From Planotetraspora sp. A-T 1434 (GTDB taxonomy: Bacteria > Actinomycetota > Actinomycetes > Streptosporangiales > Streptosporangiaceae), in the NCBI RefSeq assembly GCF_025420585.1, contig NZ_JAOEGB010000008.1, positions 1 to 64,000 on the forward strand: a DNA stretch of 64,000 nucleotides. Reading direction: 5' to 3'. Both the position numbers and the translations under genes were made by a program. How positions within the stretch are numbered: position 1 is the stretch's first letter; the number at the start of each line of letters is the position of its first letter. The notes under the pieces are model-generated. The model did not search any database and was not told the DNA's origin. It worked only from the letters and a program-made list of their open reading frames with translations. Shown one piece after another: positions 33,793-42,923 of the stretch.

Positions 33793-35202
33793 GTGAAAGC
33801 GGAGATCGGCGGCGTCTTGACTCGCATCCACATGCGCCTGCTTCTGGCGGTTGCCGTGGTTATCGTCTCCATCGCATCGACCGCGCTCATCGCGGTCAGC
33901 GTCGTACGGGTCCGGGAACGCGAAGCGGGGCGTGCCGGGCTGGCCCACGGGCTGGCCCTTCAAGGCGCGGAACTCCGCGACGTCGACCTGCTGACCGCGC
34001 GACAACTCGGCGCGGCAGCGGTGACCATCCACGCCGATGACGAGACTCGGGCCGCCCTGGCGGACACCCTGGTCGCCGGACGCCGAGCCGATCTGCCGGA
34101 CACCCGTAATGTGCAGGTGCTGGCGTTGAGCATCGACGGGCGGACCGCCCTGACCGCCGACCTCGACCGAGGGGTGGTCGTGTGGGGTCTGGAGGGCCGG
34201 ATGAACGCGGAGGGCCGCCCCAGGGTAAAGCGACTGGCTGATTTGCAAGGTCACGGCGCGGATGTGTCCGCGATCGCGTTGACCCCGGACGGGCGGACCG
34301 CCCTGATCGGCAGTGAAGACGGCTCGGCGACCGTTTGGGGCCTGGCCCGTCGCGCTCATCCGGTAAGGCTGGCCACCTTGGAGGGCGACGACACCGAGGA
34401 CACCGAGGACACCGACGGCACCGAGGACATCGACGACGTGGAGGCGGTGGCTTTGACCCCGGATGGCAGGACGGCGCTGACCGCCTACTTCAACGGCCGG
34501 GTAGTGGTGTGGAACCTGAGCGACGCATCTCGTCCGGTCCGCCTGGCCGCGTTCCGCGCCGGCGCCTCCTGGGTGGGGGGATTAGGGCTGAGCGCTGACG
34601 GGCGGACCGTGGTGAGCGCGAGCGATGGTACGGCGGTCGTGTGGGATCTCACCGATCGATCTCATCCGGTACGGCTGGGCGAGATGAATCTCGGCGAGAA
34701 CTACTCGGCGGGCCTGGCACTGAGTGCCGATGGACGCACAGCCGTCACCGGCAACTGGCGCGTCGCGGATGTATGGGATCTTTCCGACCGAGCTCATCCG
34801 GCGCACGTGGCCTCTCTACCGGGGGCTTCCAACGATGTGTTCGGGGTGGCCTTGACCCCCGACGGACGCACCGCGCTGACCGGAGGGCATGACGGCTCGG
34901 CGATCGTCTGGAACCTGAACGTCCGATCTCGCCCGGTCCGGTTGGCGGCCCTCAAAGGGTATGCCAAGGGGACGGAGGCGGTGGCGTTGAGCGGGGACGG
35001 GGAGACCGCGCTGACCGGCAGCTTCGACAGGGGCGCGTCTGTGTGGAGCCTCGCCGACGTCAGAGATGATCTGCTGCACGCCGCGTGCGCCTACCCCGGT
35101 AACTTGCGAATGGAGCTCGACCGGCAGGAGTGGGACCGCTTCGCCGACGATGCCGAATGGTCCACTTACGCCGACGGCCAGGACTACTTCTGGCCCTGCT
35201 GA
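33793..35202 (+). CDS. Membrane-anchored WD40 repeat protein
   Basis: A 469-residue protein with an N-terminal membrane helix (about 15-37), then about seven WD40-type blades, each with (L/S)xDGRTAL(T/S) and VWxL strands, and a C-terminal tail with EWDRFADDAEW...WPC, as seen at the ends of actinobacterial nSTAND/WD40 proteins. It looks like the C-terminal half of such a protein without the ATPase. One blade carries an acidic insertion from a 9-bp repeat (about 34385-34436). It directly follows a tRNA gene. Binding partner unknown. Confidence 0.75.
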   Translation: MKAEIGGVLTRIHMRLLLAVAVVIVSIASTALIAVSVVRVREREAGRAGLAHGLALQGAELRDVDLLTARQLGAAAVTIHADDETRAALADTLVAGRRADLPDTRNVQVLALSIDGRTALTADLDRGVVVWGLEGRMNAEGRPRVKRLADLQGHGADVSAIALTPDGRTALIGSEDGSATVWGLARRAHPVRLATLEGDDTEDTEDTDGTEDIDDVEAVALTPDGRTALTAYFNGRVVVWNLSDASRPVRLAAFRAGASWVGGLGLSADGRTVVSASDGTAVVWDLTDRSHPVRLGEMNLGENYSAGLALSADGRTAVTGNWRVADVWDLSDRAHPAHVASLPGASNDVFGVALTPDGRTALTGGHDGSAIVWNLNVRSRPVRLAALKGYAKGTEAVALSGDGETALTGSFDRGASVWSLADVRDDLLHAACAYPGNLRMELDRQEWDRFADDAEWSTYADGQDYFWPC

Positions 35203-35207
35203 GCGGT

Positions 35208-35244
35208 GAGGAGGGGCGCCCGCGCTCCGGGAGCGCCCCTCCTC
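35208..35244. terminator. Bidirectional terminator, WD40 gene / DyP gene
   Basis: Perfect 12-bp stem (35208-35219 with 35233-35244) around a 13-base loop, in the 46-base gap between convergent genes. Confidence 0.85.
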
Positions 35245-35248
35245 GGTG

Positions 35249-36634
35249 TCACAGGCTCTTGAGGTAGGCGAGGGAGGGCATGAAGAAGTACTCCCCGCCC
35301 TTCATGGTGACGGTCTGGGGGATCTGGGCTTGCGGTGTGCTGAGCTTGTCGCCGCCCCAGGCCTTGGGGAACCGGACCTTGATGTCCCGCTTGCCCTGGC
35401 CGATCACCGCGTCGTGGCCGGTGCCGCTCGCCGGGAAGTCGGCGTTGTCGGCCCATGTCTGCTGGGTGAACTCGAACTGGTTCTGCAGGCTCGAGTTGAA
35501 CGCCATGAAGAGCAGGCCCACTCCGCCGGTCGGCCGGGTCTCGGGGGGCGCGTCGTCCCAGGGCCGGTCGGCGCGCGTGCCGTACGTCTGGCCGCGCCTG
35601 GCCATCATCACACCGAGGACGCGTTCGAGGCCGCCGTCACGGGAGTCGCGCGGGTTGGTCTTGCGGATGTGCGCGCTCACTGGGCATTTGGAGCCGGGGT
35701 CGTCGCGGTAGCTGAAGTCGTTCTGCACCGGGAAATCGTCAGAGCTGGGCTTGCCGTGCAGGCGCAGCGGCGTGCCGTTGCGGAACCTGCCGACCAGCAT
35801 GGCGCCCGCGAGTTGGCGGTCCGCGCCCGTCAGCCCGAGGCTGTCGGCCAGATGCTCCTCGGCCTGCCGGAAGGCGCGGACGTTCTGCTCCAGTTTGCGG
35901 AAGACGAGGTAACTGCCGAAGTGCTGGGCGGGCTTCGGGGCGAGGGGGTCGGCGACGAGGATGTGGCTCAGCGGGAAGAACGGCGTCCAGTTCGTCCCGG
36001 ACTCCTTCGCGACCTGGTCGGCCAGGAACAGCGGTTGACTGCGGCCGTCGATGTAGCCGAAGTGCTCGATTCCCCGGCCCTGGGCGTTGCGCAGGCCGAG
36101 GCCCGTCTCCTCGCCGACCTTCTCGGCGGTCTTCGGCAGCAGCGCCAGAACGCGCTTGCGGGTGGCCGCGACCGGCTCGGCCGTGGCGTCGCCGATGAGC
36201 ACGACCGCGTGGATCTCCTTCTGGTACGGCGCCTCCCAGCCGCTGACCGGCGGGTCGCTGAGGGTCGTCTGGCGTCTCTTCAGGCCCGACTTGAACGCGT
36301 TGTCGTCGAACTTCGTGGTCGCGTGGCCCAGCTTGAGGTAGCCGGCCTTGCTGATCCCCACCCCAACGTACGGCGTGCCGCCCGTCCCCGACTTGTCGAA
36401 CGCGCGGATCTCCTCCAGGTGCTTCCTGGCCGACTTCATCAGCGGGACCAGGGCGTGGAGGAAGCGCCTGCCGTCCGGCCCGTCCGTGAAGTGGAAGAAC
36501 AGCACCGAAAGGTGCTCCCGGACGTGCGCCTGCAGGATGTTGGGCTGCAGGTTGTCCAGCATCGCCTTGGTGTCGGCGTCCAGGCCGGCCGAGTCCCATG
36601 CGAGCGGTGTGCTGTTGGCCAGATTCACCGGCAT
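35249..36634 (-). CDS. DyP-type heme peroxidase
   Basis: A 461-residue dye-decolorising peroxidase. The GxxDG motif is GYIDGR with Asp196 (distal catalytic Asp), and the proximal heme ligand is His322 in SAHIRKTNP. No signal peptide is visible, so it acts in the cytoplasm or is exported by other means. It is larger than A/B-type enzymes of about 300 residues. No encapsulin gene follows. The gene is flanked by the terminators of its convergent neighbour and of the GH2 gene. Confidence 0.9.
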   Translation of the reverse strand: MPVNLANSTPLAWDSAGLDADTKAMLDNLQPNILQAHVREHLSVLFFHFTDGPDGRRFLHALVPLMKSARKHLEEIRAFDKSGTGGTPYVGVGISKAGYLKLGHATTKFDDNAFKSGLKRRQTTLSDPPVSGWEAPYQKEIHAVVLIGDATAEPVAATRKRVLALLPKTAEKVGEETGLGLRNAQGRGIEHFGYIDGRSQPLFLADQVAKESGTNWTPFFPLSHILVADPLAPKPAQHFGSYLVFRKLEQNVRAFRQAEEHLADSLGLTGADRQLAGAMLVGRFRNGTPLRLHGKPSSDDFPVQNDFSYRDDPGSKCPVSAHIRKTNPRDSRDGGLERVLGVMMARRGQTYGTRADRPWDDAPPETRPTGGVGLLFMAFNSSLQNQFEFTQQTWADNADFPASGTGHDAVIGQGKRDIKVRFPKAWGGDKLSTPQAQIPQTVTMKGGEYFFMPSLAYLKSL

Positions 36635-36746
36635 TTCGATCCTTCCCCGTTGTCAGTGTCGTGCGGGCCCCCAACCCATAAGAGTCTTCTTTCACGGCAA
36701 AGGTTGCGTTGACTAGAGCAATGCCAACAAAACAAGCGGAATGGAA

Positions 36747-36776
36747 AGCGCCCGCCCCCTGTTGGGAGCGGGCACT
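36747..36776 (-). terminator. Terminator of the GH2 gene
   Basis: Downstream of the GH2 stop on the minus strand, GCCCGC-type arms (36750-36755 with 36768-36773) extended by three more pairs form a hairpin followed by TTTCC on that strand. Confidence 0.6.
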
Positions 36777-36790
36777 CACTTTGTGCGGTG

Positions 36791-39700
36791 TCAGCCGACG
36801 GTGAGCTTGTCGGCGTTCGGGCCACCGTTGACGGTGGTCGCGGTTGCCCGGATCTTGTTGACGCCCGCGACGAGGTTCACCGTCACGGACTTGGTCGCCC
36901 ACGTGTCCCAGTCGGTCGTGGAGTTGTAGGCGACGTTCGTGGCGACCGCCGTCCCGTTGACCGACCAGTCCATCGGCCGGTTGGTGGTCGTGCCGTTCGA
37001 GTAGCGGAGCGTGACCGTCGCCGGTCCCGCCGTCGCCGCGTTGACGGTCCACTCGACGTAGCTGCCGACCAGGTTGTCGTAGTTCACGAAACCGGTGCCG
37101 GTGAAGCCGAGGTGGTTGGACTCGACCACGCCTTGCGAGATGGTCGCGTCCTCCGCCTGGTAGTCAGCCGCCGGAGCCTGCGGGACGACGGTCAGCTTGT
37201 CGACGTTCGGCCCGCCGTTCACGCTCGTGGCGGTGGCCCTGACCGTGTTGTTGCCGGCGTTGAGCGTGGCGGTGATCGTCTTGTCGACCCAGGTGTCCCA
37301 GTTGGTGGTGCTGTCGAACGCGACCCCGGAGGCCACGACCGTGCCGTTGACGGAGATGTCCATCGGACGGCTTGTCGTGGTCCCGTTGGCGACCCTCAGC
37401 GTGAGGGCGTTCGGGCCGGCCGAGGCGGCGTTCACGTTCCACTCGATGTACGACCCGGTCGTGTTGACGTAGTCGACGAAACCGGTGCCGGTGTAGTTGA
37501 GGTGGTTGGTGAACACGCCCGCCTGCGACAGCGTGGCGTCCTCCGCCTGGTACACGTTGGAGGTGGAGCCTGACGACGTGGTGCCGGTGACGGGCGAGCT
37601 GTTGCCCGACTCGTTCCCGGCGGCGTCGACCGCGGTCACCGTGTAGGTGTGGGAGGAGGAGGCCGCGAGCCCGCTGATGGTGGCGGTGGTCCCGGTCGGG
37701 CTGGCCACCACGGTGGTGCCCTCGTAGACCTTGTAGCCGGTCACGCCGACGTTGTCGGTGGAGGCGTCCCAGGCGAGGCTGATGCTGCTCGACGTCGTCG
37801 AGCTGACCCGCGGGTTGGCCGGAACCGACGGCGCCTGCGTGTCGGTGCCCGACGACGTGGTGCCGGTGACGGCCGCGCTGTTGCCCGACTCGTTCCCGGC
37901 GGCGTCGACCGCGGTCACCGTGTAGGTGTGGGAGGAGGAGGCCGCGAGCCCGCTGATGGTGGCGGTGGTCCCGGTCGGGCTGGCCACCACGGTGGTGCCC
38001 TCGTAGACCTTGTAGCCGGTCACGCCGACGTTGTCGGTGGAGGCGTCCCAGGCGAGGCTGATGCTGCTCGCGGTGGTCCCGGTGACCCGGGGGTTCGCCG
38101 GAACCGACGGCGCCTGGGTGTCCGGCCCGCCGCCGCCGATCGCGACGGTGGAGGTGGCCGAGTTCCAGCCGGTGACCCGGACGGACGCCGCGGTGCCCCG
38201 GTAGGTGACCGTGAGCGTCTTGGACTCACCGGGCCAGAGGCTGATCGCGTTGTCCGACCAGAAGGCCGGCAGGACGGGCTTGCCCGCCGCGTCGAGCACG
38301 TGGGCGTCGAGGTAGAACGCGGGGATCGAGCCCGAGCCCGTGTTCTTGATCGTGACGGTGGCCGTGCCCGCGGACGACGAGGTCGCGGTGACGGAGATCG
38401 GAGCCTGAGCCAGGCTCGTCAGACCCTTGAGGTTGGCGTACGACGTGGTCGGCGTGAAGTACCAGTCGCTGTTGGCGTAGTCGAGGCCGTCGCTGGCGGT
38501 GGACAGCCAGTACACGTTCCGGTCGATCTCGCCGCTCGCGTTGCTCAGCGTCAGCCGCACCAGGTAGGTGGTGTTGAGGCCGGTGATCGACGGGATCGTC
38601 ACCGCGGTGGTCCGGCCGCCGTCGGCGGCGACGGACACCGTGGAGGTGTTGGTGTACTTGTTCGTGCCGTCGAGGTTGTAGACGTCGGTCTTGACGGTCA
38701 GCCCCGAGGCGGCCGTGGGGGTCGAGTTGACGACGACCACGGACTTGTTGTCGTAGGAGTACTGCACGTGCAGCGGCTTCATGGCCTCCTTGGTGCCGTA
38801 GTACGACCCGCCCTGGTCCAGGTAGGTGTCGAAGAGCTGCCAGTGGAGAGAGCTCCAGCCGCTGTTGAGCATCCAGTAGATGACGCCGGTCGCCGGGTTG
38901 GACGAGTCCTTGAAGTTACGCCCGAACGACTCGAACTGGGCGCGCACGTTCTCGTACTGGGCGAGCTGCGACTTGCGGACGTAGTCGTCCAGGCTGGTCG
39001 GCGAGCCGTACCGGCCGACGAGCGCGTTGTTGAACAGCGTGAGGTTGTTGAACGTGCTGGACGGCGAGCGGTGGTACTGGACGGCGCTCAGGTTCTGCCA
39101 CAGCGTGTTCTGCTCGGTGCTGGACAGCATCCGCTTGACCGAGTCGAGCGTCGGGATGTCCGGCCCCGCGCTGACCTCGGAGGCGAAGCCGAAGGCGCCG
39201 CCGACCTGCTTGTTGTACCAGTAGTTCGGCGGGATCCACTCGTACGGCCCGTCCATCTTCATGCCGGAGCTGCCGAGCTGGGGCGTCGACTTGGCGGACG
39301 CGGCGGAGACGATCGGGACCTTGAACTCGGCCGCGTTGATCGCGTTGAGGTAGTCGGTCTCCTGCGTCCCGGTCGGGGCGAAGTCGCTGCCGATCAGGAA
39401 GGTGAAGACGCTCGGGTGGTCGCGCAGCCGCGCGGCCTCGGCCGCCATCGCCGCCTTGGCGATCGGGTAGTCGGAGGAGCTCCAGGTGTCGCCCGGCTCG
39501 CTGCCGTTCGACTGGCCCTCCCACTTGTTGCAGCACTCCCAGCCGGCCATCACGAGGATGCCCATCTGGTCGGCCCAGTCGAAGAACTCGTCCGGCTCCA
39601 GGTGGCCCTCCAGGCGGACCGTGTTGAGCCCCATGTCGCGGACGTACTTGAGCTTGTCCTGCACGTAGGTCGGGTCCCACCGGAGGAACAGGTCGGGGGA

Positions 39701-40738
39701 CCAGCCGCCGCCACGGATCAGGATGTTCTTCCCGTTGACCTTGTAGAGCCGGTGGCCGCTGGCGTCGAGAGACGAGGAGACGCTGCGGATACCGAACTTG
39801 TCGGCCGCGCTGTCGGTCACGTTGCCGCCGACGGTGGCGTTCACGCTCAGGTCGTAGAGCGGCTGCCCGCCCATGCCGTACGGCCACCAGACCTGGGGGT
39901 TGTTGATGGTCACCGGGAAGGAGACCGTCTTGGTCTGGTGCGCGGTGAGCGCGACGTCCTGGGTGAAGGTCTGCGAGCCGACCGACCCCGCGATGGTCGC
40001 GGTGACCGAGGAGTTCGAGTCGTTGCGCGCGTCGACCTTGACCGTGAGGTCGGCCCGGTCGAGGGCCGCGGTCAGGGTCTGGACGACGTGGGCGTTCCGG
40101 AGGGCGACCGACCCGCTGCGCTTGACGAGGACATCACGGAAGATGCCCATGTTCTTGTCCGGCGGGTTCTGCGTCCAGTCGATCCAGCCGGTCGTCAGGT
40201 TCTTGGTCGGGTCGTTCGGGCTGATCTTGAACGCGACCGAGTTGGTGCCGGAGTGGACCAGCGAGGTCACGTCGATCTCGCTGTGGGTGTAGGCGCCCTG
40301 GATGCCGGTGGCCACCTGGGTGCCGTTGACCCAGACGTCGGTGCCGCCTGACATCAGGCCGCTGAAGTCCAGGAAGGTGCTCAGCCCGGTCTCCGAGCCG
40401 AGGGTGAAGTCCGACCGGTACCACCAGGGGACGGTGAAGTCCGCGGTCGGGATGTTCTTCATGTTGGTGCTGTAGAACGGGTCGGGGTAGACGTTGTTCT
40501 TCAGCAGGGCGGCCAGAACGGTGGAGCGGGGTCCGGCGGCGTACCAGCCGGACGCGGCGTAGCCGGGCGACGAGATCGCCCCTCCGCCGTCTGTGGTCTT
40601 GGACGATGACTGGATCTTGTAGCCGGGCAGCACGATGGGCTGCGTGGCGGCCTGAGATCCGGCGGCGGGAAGCACGGTCACGCCGGTCAGCGTCAGGGCA
40701 AATGTTGCGAGTAATCGGATCAGGGTCCGGGAGCGCAC
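36791..40738 (-). CDS. csxA: Secreted exo-beta-D-glucosaminidase, GH2, with 2 FN3 and 2 CBM35 modules
   Basis: Releases glucosamine from the non-reducing ends of chito-oligosaccharides outside the cell. Of 1315 residues, 1-31 form a signal peptide; residues to about 865 closely resemble Amycolatopsis CsxA (PWWYRSDF, GMKMDGPYEWIPP, YWMLNSGWSSLHWQLFD). Predicted acid/base is Asp452 (IGSDFAP) and nucleophile Glu521 (ASEVSAG), matching D469/E541 of CsxA. Then two nearly identical FN3 domains (about 870-960 and 963-1055) and two CBM35 domains (about 1062-1185, 1192-1315); CsxA has one CBM. GTG start with AGGAGG and a palindrome just upstream. Confidence 0.93.
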   Translation of the reverse strand: MRSRTLIRLLATFALTLTGVTVLPAAGSQAATQPIVLPGYKIQSSSKTTDGGGAISSPGYAASGWYAAGPRSTVLAALLKNNVYPDPFYSTNMKNIPTADFTVPWWYRSDFTLGSETGLSTFLDFSGLMSGGTDVWVNGTQVATGIQGAYTHSEIDVTSLVHSGTNSVAFKISPNDPTKNLTTGWIDWTQNPPDKNMGIFRDVLVKRSGSVALRNAHVVQTLTAALDRADLTVKVDARNDSNSSVTATIAGSVGSQTFTQDVALTAHQTKTVSFPVTINNPQVWWPYGMGGQPLYDLSVNATVGGNVTDSAADKFGIRSVSSSLDASGHRLYKVNGKNILIRGGGWSPDLFLRWDPTYVQDKLKYVRDMGLNTVRLEGHLEPDEFFDWADQMGILVMAGWECCNKWEGQSNGSEPGDTWSSSDYPIAKAAMAAEAARLRDHPSVFTFLIGSDFAPTGTQETDYLNAINAAEFKVPIVSAASAKSTPQLGSSGMKMDGPYEWIPPNYWYNKQVGGAFGFASEVSAGPDIPTLDSVKRMLSSTEQNTLWQNLSAVQYHRSPSSTFNNLTLFNNALVGRYGSPTSLDDYVRKSQLAQYENVRAQFESFGRNFKDSSNPATGVIYWMLNSGWSSLHWQLFDTYLDQGGSYYGTKEAMKPLHVQYSYDNKSVVVVNSTPTAASGLTVKTDVYNLDGTNKYTNTSTVSVAADGGRTTAVTIPSITGLNTTYLVRLTLSNASGEIDRNVYWLSTASDGLDYANSDWYFTPTTSYANLKGLTSLAQAPISVTATSSSAGTATVTIKNTGSGSIPAFYLDAHVLDAAGKPVLPAFWSDNAISLWPGESKTLTVTYRGTAASVRVTGWNSATSTVAIGGGGPDTQAPSVPANPRVTGTTASSISLAWDASTDNVGVTGYKVYEGTTVVASPTGTTATISGLAASSSHTYTVTAVDAAGNESGNSAAVTGTTSSGTDTQAPSVPANPRVSSTTSSSISLAWDASTDNVGVTGYKVYEGTTVVASPTGTTATISGLAASSSHTYTVTAVDAAGNESGNSSPVTGTTSSGSTSNVYQAEDATLSQAGVFTNHLNYTGTGFVDYVNTTGSYIEWNVNAASAGPNALTLRVANGTTTSRPMDISVNGTVVASGVAFDSTTNWDTWVDKTITATLNAGNNTVRATATSVNGGPNVDKLTVVPQAPAADYQAEDATISQGVVESNHLGFTGTGFVNYDNLVGSYVEWTVNAATAGPATVTLRYSNGTTTNRPMDWSVNGTAVATNVAYNSTTDWDTWATKSVTVNLVAGVNKIRATATTVNGGPNADKLTVG
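37572..38129 (-). repeat. 279-bp direct repeat encoding two FN3 domains
   Basis: 37572-37850 and 37851-38129 are almost identical over about 215 bases and again at the ends. They encode the two FN3 domains of the GH2 enzyme and indicate a recent module duplication or gene conversion. Confidence 0.95.
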
Positions 40739-40754
40739 AGGGTCCTCCTGAGCT

Positions 40755-40779
40755 TTTGTTAATAAGGGTTATTAACAAA
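40755..40779. promoter_or_regulatory. Perfect palindrome upstream of the GH2 gene (candidate operator)
   Basis: TTTGTTAATAA at 40755-40765 and its exact complement at 40769-40779, around GGG. It lies 17 bases upstream of the GH2 start codon on the minus strand, just before the ribosome-binding site. AT-rich sequence of this kind stands out here. Chitosanase genes in Streptomyces are controlled by the ROK-family repressor CsnR, so a similar regulator is possible; the regulator is not in the window. Confidence 0.7.
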
Positions 40780-40850
40780 TTGCCCAGATAGTAGGACGCC
40801 CGTCATGTCTGGTCAAGGGTAATCGGCGTCACGTGGGTAGTGACGGGCAC

Positions 40851-41945
40851 ATGACGAAGAAGAGATCCCTGGGTGTCGAGGAAGAGTTCCTGGTCGTCGA
40901 CCTGGAGACCCGGCGGCTGACGCCGCTGGCGCAGGCGATGCTGGATCGGCTGCCGGAGGAGGGCTTCGCCGCGGAGTTGCAGCGCTCGGTCGTGGAGACC
41001 AACAGCACGCCGCTTGAGGACCTCGCCGATGTGCGGGCCGAGATCGTACGGCTGCGCCAGGCGCTCGTGGCCGCCGGGGAGCCGCTGGGCGTCGGCGTGA
41101 TCGCCTCGGGGACGACCCCGCTGGCGGGCGTCGAGGGCTTCACCATCTCGCCGGGGGAGCGGTACCAATACTTGTCGGACTCCTACCAGTTCCTCGCGCA
41201 GGAGCAGCTCATCTGCGGGGCCCAGGTGCATGTGGAGATCGACGACCGCGACGTGGCCGTGCTGGCGGCCCAGCGCGTCGAGCCGTGGCTCCCGGTGCTG
41301 CTGGCGCTCAGCGCGAGCTCGCCGTACTGGCAGGACGCGGACACCGGGTATGCCAGCAGCCGGGCCCTGGCCTGGCAGCGCTGGCCGACCGCCGGGCCCG
41401 TCGGGCCCTTCAAGAACGCCGAGGAGTATGACCAGACCGCCGACGACCTGGTCGCCTCCGGCGTCATCGAGGACAGGGGCATGGTCTACTTCGACATCCG
41501 GCTCAGCGCCCACGTGCCCACGGTGGAGTTGCGCGTCTGCGACTCCTGCCCACTGGCGGACGACGTGGTGCTGCTCGCCGGGCTCTTCCGGGCGCTGATC
41601 ACCCGGGAGAGCGAGGCCGTGCTGAACGGCGAGCCCCCGAAGGGCGAGGAACGCCTCGCGCTCCTGCGCGCCGCCAACTGGCGGGCCGCGCGCTCGGGCC
41701 TCGAAGACGACCTCCTGTCACCGATCACGAGCAGGCCGTCGTCGGCGCCTCAGGTGATCACGTGGATGCTCGACGACCTCCGGCCGGCGCTGGAGGAGAT
41801 CGGCGACTGGGAGCTCGTGTCCGAGCTGGCCGACGAGGCGTTGCGCCGGGGCAGCTCGGCGTCGCGCCAGCGCGGAGCGCTCGCCCAGAATGGCCGGCCG
41901 CAGGACGCCGTCGACCTTCTGCTTCGGGAGACCCGCATGGCGTAG
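40851..41945 (+). CDS. Carboxylate-amine ligase, YbdK/GCS2 family
   Basis: A 364-residue glutamate-cysteine ligase-like enzyme (GCS2 fold) with LGVEEEFLVVD near the N-terminus, the family's metal/ATP-binding start. Actinobacteria lack glutathione, so these proteins are thought to act as glutamate-cysteine ligases for ergothioneine or as ligases of unknown substrate; the neighbourhood has no egt genes. ATG 40851 is preferred over GTG 40833, where the frame opens. Divergent from the GH2 gene. Confidence 0.87.
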   Translation: MTKKRSLGVEEEFLVVDLETRRLTPLAQAMLDRLPEEGFAAELQRSVVETNSTPLEDLADVRAEIVRLRQALVAAGEPLGVGVIASGTTPLAGVEGFTISPGERYQYLSDSYQFLAQEQLICGAQVHVEIDDRDVAVLAAQRVEPWLPVLLALSASSPYWQDADTGYASSRALAWQRWPTAGPVGPFKNAEEYDQTADDLVASGVIEDRGMVYFDIRLSAHVPTVELRVCDSCPLADDVVLLAGLFRALITRESEAVLNGEPPKGEERLALLRAANWRAARSGLEDDLLSPITSRPSSAPQVITWMLDDLRPALEEIGDWELVSELADEALRRGSSASRQRGALAQNGRPQDAVDLLLRETRMA

Positions 41946-42062
41946 CACCGTCGGGCCTGCGGGCCGTCACCTCGGTCATGGACGGGCCGGTGGGGCCGAT
42001 AGCCTACTGGCCATGCTCCCGGCGTTCCCGAAGCTCCCGGCGTCTCCTGTGTGCGGCGCGCG

Positions 42063-42419
42063 ATGACAAGCGCGTATTCGAGCTGGCTGATCGGCGGCGC
42101 CCTGCTCGTCGCCCTCGTCGGCGTGGTCACCGCCATCCGCGACCGGCCCATGGGGCCCGTGCTGCTGGCCGCGCTCGCGCTGCTGGAGGTGGCGCTGCTC
42201 GTCCAGGCGGGCATGGCCGTCGCCGCGATCGGGCGCGTGGAGGAGAAGGCCACCTTCATCGGCTACCTGGCGGGCACGATCGTGATCCCGCCGGCCGCCG
42301 TCTGGTGGGGGCGGGCGGAGCGGACCCGCTGGGGCCCCGGCGTCATCGCCGTCGCCGCCTTCACCGTGGCCGTCATGACCGGGCGGCTCCTGCAGATCTG
42401 GAACGGGACGACCCCATGA
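42063..42419 (+). CDS. Small four-helix membrane protein
   Basis: 118 residues with four hydrophobic helices (about 7-24, 30-53, 67-82, 92-110). No family recognised. ATG 42063 follows an upstream in-frame ATG at 42051. Its stop overlaps the next gene start (ATGA), so the two membrane proteins are co-translated and may form a complex. Confidence 0.65.
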   Translation: MTSAYSSWLIGGALLVALVGVVTAIRDRPMGPVLLAALALLEVALLVQAGMAVAAIGRVEEKATFIGYLAGTIVIPPAAVWWGRAERTRWGPGVIAVAAFTVAVMTGRLLQIWNGTTP

Positions 42420-42829
42420 CGGACGGAGGCCCGGCGCGCGGCGACGCCGCGGTCAGGTCGGGGCCGGGGCGCGTCCTGGTGGCGGTCTACGGCGTGTTCG
42501 CCCTCGCGGCGACCTCGCGCGCCGGTGTCCAGATCGCCACGAAGTTCGCCGAGGCGCCCCTGGCGTACCTCCTGTCGGCCTTCGCCGCCGTGGTCTATAT
42601 CGTGCTGACCCTGGCGCTGGCCCGGGGCAGCCGCCGTGTCGCGCTGGTCGCCTGCGCGATCGAGCTGGCCGGCGTGCTGATCGTCGGCACCCTCAGCCTG
42701 GCGGACCCCGCCGCGTTCCCGCACGCCACCGTCTGGTCCCGGTACGGCAGCGGCTACGGCTTCGTGCCCCTCGTGCTGCCGGTCATCGGGCTGTTCTGGC
42801 TGATCCGCCACCGCAAGCCCGCCTCCTGA
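42416..42829 (+). CDS. Small membrane protein coupled to the previous gene
   Basis: 137 residues with four hydrophobic segments (about 20-35, 47-66, 72-92, 115-132). Resembles the hypothetical integral membrane proteins commonly found beside the previous type in actinomycetes; function unknown. Four-base overlap with 42063-42419. Confidence 0.7.
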   Translation: MTDGGPARGDAAVRSGPGRVLVAVYGVFALAATSRAGVQIATKFAEAPLAYLLSAFAAVVYIVLTLALARGSRRVALVACAIELAGVLIVGTLSLADPAAFPHATVWSRYGSGYGFVPLVLPVIGLFWLIRHRKPAS

Positions 42830-42923
42830 GGGGAGCCGGTCCCGGCCCTCGCCCGGAATAACTCCATTGGTATGGTTGTCGAATCGTGGGATGACTGGAC
42901 AACCTATGGAGTTGAGGCCGGCG

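Noticed and set aside
37649-40351. A 900-codon plus-strand frame opposite the GH2 gene
   Set aside because: Arg/Gly/Val-rich shadow that includes mirrored copies of the FN3 repeat; the minus-strand gene has all catalytic motifs.
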